Positions 7,123-10,683 of a DNA stretch of 10,683 nucleotides are shown piece after piece. Position 1 is the stretch's first letter; each line of letters opens with the position of its first letter. Under the pieces are notes generated by a model, which was not told the origin of the DNA, did not search any database, and saw nothing but the letters and a program-made list of their open reading frames with translations. The position numbers were made by a program, and so were the translations under genes. The DNA is from Spirochaetaceae bacterium (GTDB taxonomy: Bacteria; Spirochaetota; Spirochaetia; Treponematales; Breznakiellaceae): positions 1 through 10,683 of the forward strand of contig JAIRPM010000187.1 of the NCBI GenBank assembly GCA_031257075.1. The letters run 5' to 3'.

Positions 7123-7854
7123 CTATTGCCATAAACCACGCTTTTTGGCACGGGCTTCCTGTTCCAGCGCTCTGAATTCACTCAGAAAACGAAAAGGGAA
7201 GCGCGTATATGCATGGGCATAACCTTGCCGTATAAGTTCGGCATTGTGGCAGCGTTCTTGCGCGGTGTAAATATAAACAAGCAAACGGCCATACTTGTCC
7301 CGCATATCCCAATCGAACGCAACAAACACGGTTTTCCCCAGAAGCGCGTTTTTCGTAAATTCGCTTGCTTCTTTGCCAAAAAATTCTACTTCTCTATGAG
7401 GATGCACCGTTTCAGGCGTATCAACCCCAATCATTCGGATTTTTTCAACAGTGTTAATCCCCACGGGCGGGTTTTCAAATTGCAATTCCACCGTATCGCC
7501 ATCTATATGCCGGCCAACAACGGCGCGGAGCATTTTTGAAGTGTCCGCAGTTTTGAAAGACACAGGCTCTTCAATATTGACACGGTAAAACGGCGAAAAT
7601 GCAGTACGGGCAATTTTCGTTGATACCGCCTCATCCAGTGCCGGCGGGCTGCATAGCGGGCATGCGGCCAGGGCAAGCGCCGCCGCATCAGCAAGCGTTA
7701 CCGGTATTTTGGAACGGCTTAAACTGCCACAGCCTTCAGCATGGTAGGCTTTACCGGTTCTTGTCCTGTATACAATTGTATTTTCATCAACGGCATAGGC
7801 CGGCACCATAAGCGCGATAGCAACCAAAAAAGCCGCTGTTTTTTTCAGAATCAT
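7123..7854 (-). CDS. Secreted thermonuclease (SNase family) with N-terminal zinc-knuckle-like module
   Basis: The 243-residue preprotein starts with a signal peptide (about 1-21, ending AYA). A small module at about 27-71 has H38, C42, C65 and C68 in a YHxxxC...CPLC layout that could bind zinc. The staphylococcal-nuclease domain (about 109-243) keeps all key residues: D118/D120 in IDGDT, R140, D145-T146-E148 in VDTPE and R190 in DKYGR, matching D19/D21, R35, D40/T41/E43 and R87 of the S. aureus enzyme. It should be an active calcium-dependent DNA/RNA nuclease outside the cytoplasm. The ATG at 7854 is chosen because it gives the signal peptide; AGAGAGGG lies 12 nt upstream. The open frame continues another 118 codons upstream but is antisense to the ABC gene. 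It is first of a possible five-gene minus-strand unit. Confidence 0.93.
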   Translation of the reverse strand: MILKKTAAFLVAIALMVPAYAVDENTIVYRTRTGKAYHAEGCGSLSRSKIPVTLADAAALALAACPLCSPPALDEAVSTKIARTAFSPFYRVNIEEPVSFKTADTSKMLRAVVGRHIDGDTVELQFENPPVGINTVEKIRMIGVDTPETVHPHREVEFFGKEASEFTKNALLGKTVFVAFDWDMRDKYGRLLVYIYTAQERCHNAELIRQGYAHAYTRFPFRFLSEFRALEQEARAKKRGLWQ

Positions 7855-7873
7855 AGGTAAAGCATACCCTCTC

Positions 7874-7902
7874 TTAGAAAAAAGCGCCACCAAGTCTATA
7901 CT
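7874..7902 (+). promoter_or_regulatory. Possible promoter for the LivG-LivF fusion gene
   Basis: TATACT (7897-7902, 5 of 6 matches to TATAAT) stands 17 nt after a weak TTAGAA. Transcription would start about 5-7 nt before the ATG at 7915, leaving almost no leader. The 60-nt gap is shared with the divergent nuclease gene, so its promoter must overlap. Confidence 0.3.
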
Positions 7903-7914
7903 TAAAAAACCACT

Positions 7915-9483
7915 ATGAATTCCAAAGCTAAAATCGGCGATATTATCCTTCGCGCTAACAATGTCTCTATTGTATTTGGCGGGCTGCGGGCCGTAAGCGG
8001 CTTTAGTTGCGATATTTATCGCGGCGAACTTGCCGGCCTTATCGGGCCGAATGGCGCGGGAAAAACGACCATTTTCAACATGCTCTCCGGTATCTACACA
8101 CCGGCAGCGGGTGAAATATCCCTTTATCTTAAAAACGGCCGCCATCTGCGTATCGGCAAACTGCCGCCCGCCCGTTTGGCCCGTGCCGGCCTTGCACGCA
8201 CATTTCAAAACATCCGCCTTTTCGGGAATTTAAGCGTTCTCGACAATGTCCGTATTGCGCTGCATCAATCGCGCAAAACAACGCCGCTGGAAGCCGCTTT
8301 CCGCCTGCCACGATTTCGCCGGGATGAAAAACGGCAGACCGGTGAAGCGGAAAACCTGCTCAGCCTCTTTGGTATGAGCGGTAAACAAAATGAACTTGCC
8401 CGGAACCTTCCCTACGGCGAGCAACGCAAACTGGAAATTGCCCGCGCGCTTGCCCTGCGTCCTGAACTCCTCCTCCTCGATGAACCTGCTGCCGGAATGA
8501 ACCCTCAGGAAACCGAAGAACTTATGGCACTCATTACCCGCATCCGCGCCGATTTTGGCCTGACCATCCTCCTTATCGAACATGATATGCGCCTCGTTAT
8601 GGGCATCTGCGAACGGCTTATGGTGCTCGACTACGGAGCGCTCATAGCGGAAGGCAAGCCGGATGATATCAAGCGCAATCCCGCGGTAATAAAAGCATAC
8701 CTGGGAGAATCGGCAGAAGCCGCCGCCACGCCTGCCGGTTTCGTTTCTGAAACTCAAAAGCGCCCGCTGCTCACCGTTACCAATCTTTCCGTGCATTATG
8801 GCGCTATCCATGCGATACGCGGCATTTCATTCGAGGTAGGCGAAGGTGAAATTATCACGTTGATAGGGGCAAATGGTGCCGGAAAAACAAGTACAATGCA
8901 TGCGTTATCCGGCATTATAAAAACAAGCGGCGGCTCCGTTGTTTTTAATGGGTCAGACATCATCGCTATGCCGCCCGACAGAATCGTCCGCGCCGGCCTT
9001 GTCCAATCGCCGGAAGGACGCCGCATCTTTGCCAATCTTACCGTCCATGAAAATCTAGAAATGGGCGCTTTTACCCGCCATGCTGCCCTTCAGAACAGAC
9101 AAAGTTTCAAACAGGATATTGATATGGTGTACGACATCTTTCCGCGCCTGCGGGAACGCACCAAACAATATGCCGGAACGCTTTCCGGCGGCGAACAGCA
9201 GATGCTTGCCATAGGCAGGGCGCTTATGGCGCATCCTCGCCTTCTCCTGTTTGATGAACCTTCGATGGGGCTTGCCCCCATTCTTGTTGATGAAATTTTT
9301 TTAATTATCAAAAGAATTAACGCTGCCGGCACAACGGTTTTGCTCGTTGAGCAAAACGCTTACAAAGCGCTTAGTATTGCCAACCGCGCCTATATTCTGG
9401 AAACCGGCCAAATCATAAAGTCGGGAACAGGCCGCGAACTTCTCAACGACAGCGCAGTAAAAGAAGCCTACCTCGGCGGTTAA
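7915..9483 (+). CDS. livGF: Fused LivG-LivF ATPase of a branched-chain amino acid ABC transporter
   Basis: This 522-residue protein joins two complete ABC ATPases that are normally separate. The LivG half (about 10-264) has Walker A GPNGAGKT (44-51), Q98, the LivG-type signature LPYGEQ (165-170), Walker B LLLLDE (185-190) and H223. The LivF half (about 285-522) has GANGAGKT (318-325), Q364, LSGGEQQ (423-429), LLLFDE (443-448) and the LivF-typical LVEQN in place of the H-loop. A linker of about 20 residues rich in Ala/Glu joins them. It should power import of branched-chain or related amino acids at the inner membrane with LivH/LivM and a binding protein, none of which is in the window. The gene stands alone between opposed genes, and no ribosome binding site is evident. 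Confidence 0.95.
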   Translation: MNSKAKIGDIILRANNVSIVFGGLRAVSGFSCDIYRGELAGLIGPNGAGKTTIFNMLSGIYTPAAGEISLYLKNGRHLRIGKLPPARLARAGLARTFQNIRLFGNLSVLDNVRIALHQSRKTTPLEAAFRLPRFRRDEKRQTGEAENLLSLFGMSGKQNELARNLPYGEQRKLEIARALALRPELLLLDEPAAGMNPQETEELMALITRIRADFGLTILLIEHDMRLVMGICERLMVLDYGALIAEGKPDDIKRNPAVIKAYLGESAEAAATPAGFVSETQKRPLLTVTNLSVHYGAIHAIRGISFEVGEGEIITLIGANGAGKTSTMHALSGIIKTSGGSVVFNGSDIIAMPPDRIVRAGLVQSPEGRRIFANLTVHENLEMGAFTRHAALQNRQSFKQDIDMVYDIFPRLRERTKQYAGTLSGGEQQMLAIGRALMAHPRLLLFDEPSMGLAPILVDEIFLIIKRINAAGTTVLLVEQNAYKALSIANRAYILETGQIIKSGTGRELLNDSAVKEAYLGG

Positions 9484-9484
9484 G

Positions 9485-9524
9485 AGCCTAGTTATCCGGC
9501 GGTTGAAAGCCTGGTTGTCCGGCG
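9485..9524 (+). repeat. Imperfect 23-bp-period tandem repeat after the ABC gene
   Basis: A 17-nt unit beginning AGCCT and ending CCGGCG occurs at 9485-9501 and again at 9508-9524 with 15 of 17 bases identical. It starts 2 nt after the livGF stop codon. It does not fold into an obvious terminator. It may be a remnant of a local duplication. Confidence 0.55.
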
Positions 9525-9543
9525 TTAAACCCGGCGGCCGTCC

Positions 9544-9595
9544 CAAAAAATAAGGGCAGGTACCAACAGACATTGCCGTTGATACCCGCCCTTAT
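9544..9595 (-). terminator. Strong intrinsic terminator of the LpoB-like gene
   Basis: On the minus strand, arms at 9583-9595 and 9550-9562 pair over 13 positions with one G-U wobble; a second wobble and four further pairs (9578-9581 with 9564-9567) extend the stem to about 18 pairs around a 10-nt loop. A TTTTTT run (9550-9545) follows at once. On the plus strand both wobbles become A-C mismatches and there is no T-run, so it works best for the minus-strand gene that stops at 9618. Confidence 0.85.
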
Positions 9596-9617
9596 CCTAA
9601 AAGGGGCCTCTTATTTT

Positions 9618-10451
9618 TTAGAGCGGGGCGCTCGCGCTGCCTACGAGATAGCCGGTTTTGACATCGAGCACGCGGATGCGGAGCCTGCGGAACTGGCCGT
9701 CACCGTTCAACCTGCCTGTGATAACATAATTCGCGCCAAGCAACTCGCCTAACGAAATAAGGTAATCATTTTCATAGCGCGTAAGCGGCTGATGATTTGC
9801 GGCACGGTATGCTTCAACCTTTCTGCGGTCAATAACCGTAAACTTCTTGTTTGAATGAGATGCCATTGTAGTAAGTTCTTCCAGTACAAAGTCGCCTTCA
9901 GTAAGAACATCGGAATCAACATTGATAATGGTAATCTTTGCGCCTTTCTTTACATTCTTGGTAGCCGTATCAAAGGCTCCCTGAACAGTACTAACATACG
10001 CCTGAATCTCCTGGTCTTGGAAATCATCGTCCTCGTCCGTACCTTTTTCGCCTTTCTTACCCTTGGCAGCTTTAGTAGCCATTATTGCCGCTATCGATTC
10101 CTGGCGTACCAAAACGATGGATGTATCGGTTATTGAAAAAATAAACCTTTCATTCGATGAGGTAAACTGACTTACTTCAGTACTTCTTGCCTGATAATCT
10201 TCAAATCCGACATAAATGGTATGGTCGCCATTTTTTATCTTGAAGATACTTGTTTCGCCGACTTTGAGCGAGCCCGCATTCTTACCGTCAATGTACACCC
10301 GCAGACGAATAAGATTGTTACTGTCCACACGCCGGACAACAACTTCAGACTCACCTTTTTTGGAAGCCGCAAAAACATTTACAGCCGCCAGCATAGTGAG
10401 CGTTACCGCGATAAGCGCCGTCTTGATAGCATTCAATTTCAAATTAACCAT
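9618..10451 (-). CDS. Secreted PEGA-like/CsgG-LpoB-like envelope protein
   Basis: The 277-residue preprotein has a signal peptide (about 1-28, cleavage near VFA), without a lipobox cysteine. A beta-rich module at about 36-110 (LRVYIDGKNAGSLKVGE, then GDHTIYVGFEDYQ) looks like a PEGA domain. A Lys/Glu/Asp-rich linker (about 128-148) leads to a C-terminal domain at about 150-275 resembling the CsgG/LpoB/TolB-N fold (ITIINVDSD, FTVIDRRKVEAYR, LGANYVITGRL, IRVLDVKTGYLVGSAS). Such proteins act in the periplasm or at the outer membrane, and LpoB activates a peptidoglycan synthase, but the partner here is unknown. The ATG at 10451 has AAGGGG 7 nt upstream. The gene appears monocistronic, with a strong terminator behind it. 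Confidence 0.8.
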   Translation of the reverse strand: MVNLKLNAIKTALIAVTLTMLAAVNVFAASKKGESEVVVRRVDSNNLIRLRVYIDGKNAGSLKVGETSIFKIKNGDHTIYVGFEDYQARSTEVSQFTSSNERFIFSITDTSIVLVRQESIAAIMATKAAKGKKGEKGTDEDDDFQDQEIQAYVSTVQGAFDTATKNVKKGAKITIINVDSDVLTEGDFVLEELTTMASHSNKKFTVIDRRKVEAYRAANHQPLTRYENDYLISLGELLGANYVITGRLNGDGQFRRLRIRVLDVKTGYLVGSASAPL

Positions 10452-10486
10452 GTTTTAACCCCTTAATAAATACGTAATTTCACCGG

Positions 10487-10525
10487 CAATTTATTCCACA
10501 AATTGCGCAATGTATGAATTTATTG
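10487..10525. promoter_or_regulatory. Palindrome centred between two direct repeats in a divergent intergenic region
   Basis: The perfect 10-bp palindrome ATTGCGCAAT (10502-10511) sits midway between two copies of AATTTATT (10488-10495 and 10517-10524), 29 bp apart. The block lies between the divergent LpoB-like gene and the right-edge gene and could be a shared operator. No regulator is assigned. Confidence 0.25.
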
Positions 10526-10552
10526 TCGGTTATTCATATTATAGACTTTAAT
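10523..10552 (+). promoter_or_regulatory. Possible sigma70 promoter for the right-edge gene
   Basis: TTGTCG (10523-10528) and TTTAAT (10547-10552) match the -35 and -10 consensus at 4 and 5 of 6 positions with 18-nt spacing. A start near 10559 would give a leader of about 70 nt. On the opposite strand, TATAAT at 10543-10538 is a perfect -10 hexamer that could serve the LpoB-like gene, but its -35 region is poor. Confidence 0.35.
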
Positions 10553-10579
10553 CGTAAAAGCAGGTAGACTTTTGAGACG

Positions 10580-10617
10580 GCCGCAAACCCAACCCGGGAC
10601 TGCGGCACGCTCTTTTT
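10580..10617 (+). terminator. Terminator-like hairpin in the leader of the right-edge gene
   Basis: GCCGCA (10580-10585) and TGCGGC (10601-10606) form a perfect 6-bp stem with a 15-nt loop that contains CCC/GGG able to pair further. A TTTTT run (10613-10617) follows after 6 nt, directly before the AGGAGA ribosome binding site. It could be an attenuator, or simply a leader hairpin. Confidence 0.35.
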
Positions 10618-10629
10618 GCAGGAGAATTT

Positions 10630-10683
10630 ATGGCACATTGTTTTTCAGAAGCCGCCGAAGGCATTCTTGATAAAAAATTCAAC
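10630..10683 (+). CDS. Start of an unidentified protein, cut by the window edge
   Basis: An ATG at 10630 opens a frame of 18 codons (MAHCFSEAAEGILDKKFN) that continues past the right edge. GGAGA lies 4 nt upstream, with an AGGAGA core, so the start is well supported. There is no signal peptide, and the visible residues do not identify a family. The gene is divergent from the LpoB-like gene across a 178-nt region with promoter-like and hairpin elements. Confidence 0.6.
   Translation, partial: MAHCFSEAAEGILDKKFN

Noticed and set aside
7855..8208. N-terminal 118-codon extension of the nuclease frame
   Set aside because: It is antisense to the start of the LivG-LivF gene, is not protein-like, and would bury the clear signal peptide that begins at 7854.
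8230..8811. Minus-strand frame of 193 codons inside the ABC gene
   Set aside because: It lies wholly opposite well-conserved ATPase motifs and has no domain features.
1..10683. Mobile element, prophage, CRISPR, tRNA or rRNA
   Set aside because: No transposase, integrase, spaced repeat array, cloverleaf or rRNA-like stretch was seen on either strand.

Overview
This window looks like chromosomal DNA of a spirochaete, most likely a Treponema-like member of the Treponemataceae with moderate G+C. The suggestion rests on gene content and is an inference: a DUF2225 zinc-ribbon protein, a BatA/BatB pair, a secreted PEGA-like plus CsgG/LpoB-like protein, and small cyclic-nucleotide-binding proteins with a TPR-like tail are typical of treponemes. 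No tRNA, rRNA, CRISPR array, transposase or phage gene is visible.

Layout. (1) 1-30: first ten codons of a minus-strand gene that leaves the window, with a strong ribosome binding site, a possible promoter and an operator-like palindrome behind it. (2) 293-2427, minus: a two-gene batA-batB operon of membrane-anchored von Willebrand A proteins with complete MIDAS motifs, joined by an ATGA overlap. (3) 2541-3380, plus: a DUF2225 protein, divergent from batA. (4) 3455-7854, minus: five genes that could be one transcript: secreted thermonuclease, membrane protein with a degenerate GGDEF-like domain, cyclic-nucleotide-binding/TPR-like protein, Crp-family regulator, and truA. The last four are separated by only 15, 9 and 1 nt. 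(5) 7915-9483, plus: one 522-residue polypeptide carrying both LivG and LivF, the two ATPases of a branched-chain amino acid (HAAT) ABC transporter, with no permease or binding-protein gene nearby. (6) 9618-10451, minus: a secreted PEGA-like/LpoB-like protein ending in a very strong intrinsic terminator. (7) 10630 to the end, plus: the first 18 codons of another gene, with a terminator-like hairpin in its leader.

How the genes may work together. The strongest candidate for an undescribed system is the block at 4251-7064. A two-TM receptor-like protein with a long acidic cytoplasmic linker and a GGDEF-like domain that has lost its signature is followed at once by a cyclic-nucleotide-binding domain with an altered phosphate-binding cassette, and then by a Crp-type regulator with a canonical cassette. 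This looks like a signalling module built from one good and two decayed second-messenger domains. The second clear oddity is the orphan LivG-LivF fusion. The rest is recognisable housekeeping or envelope biology.
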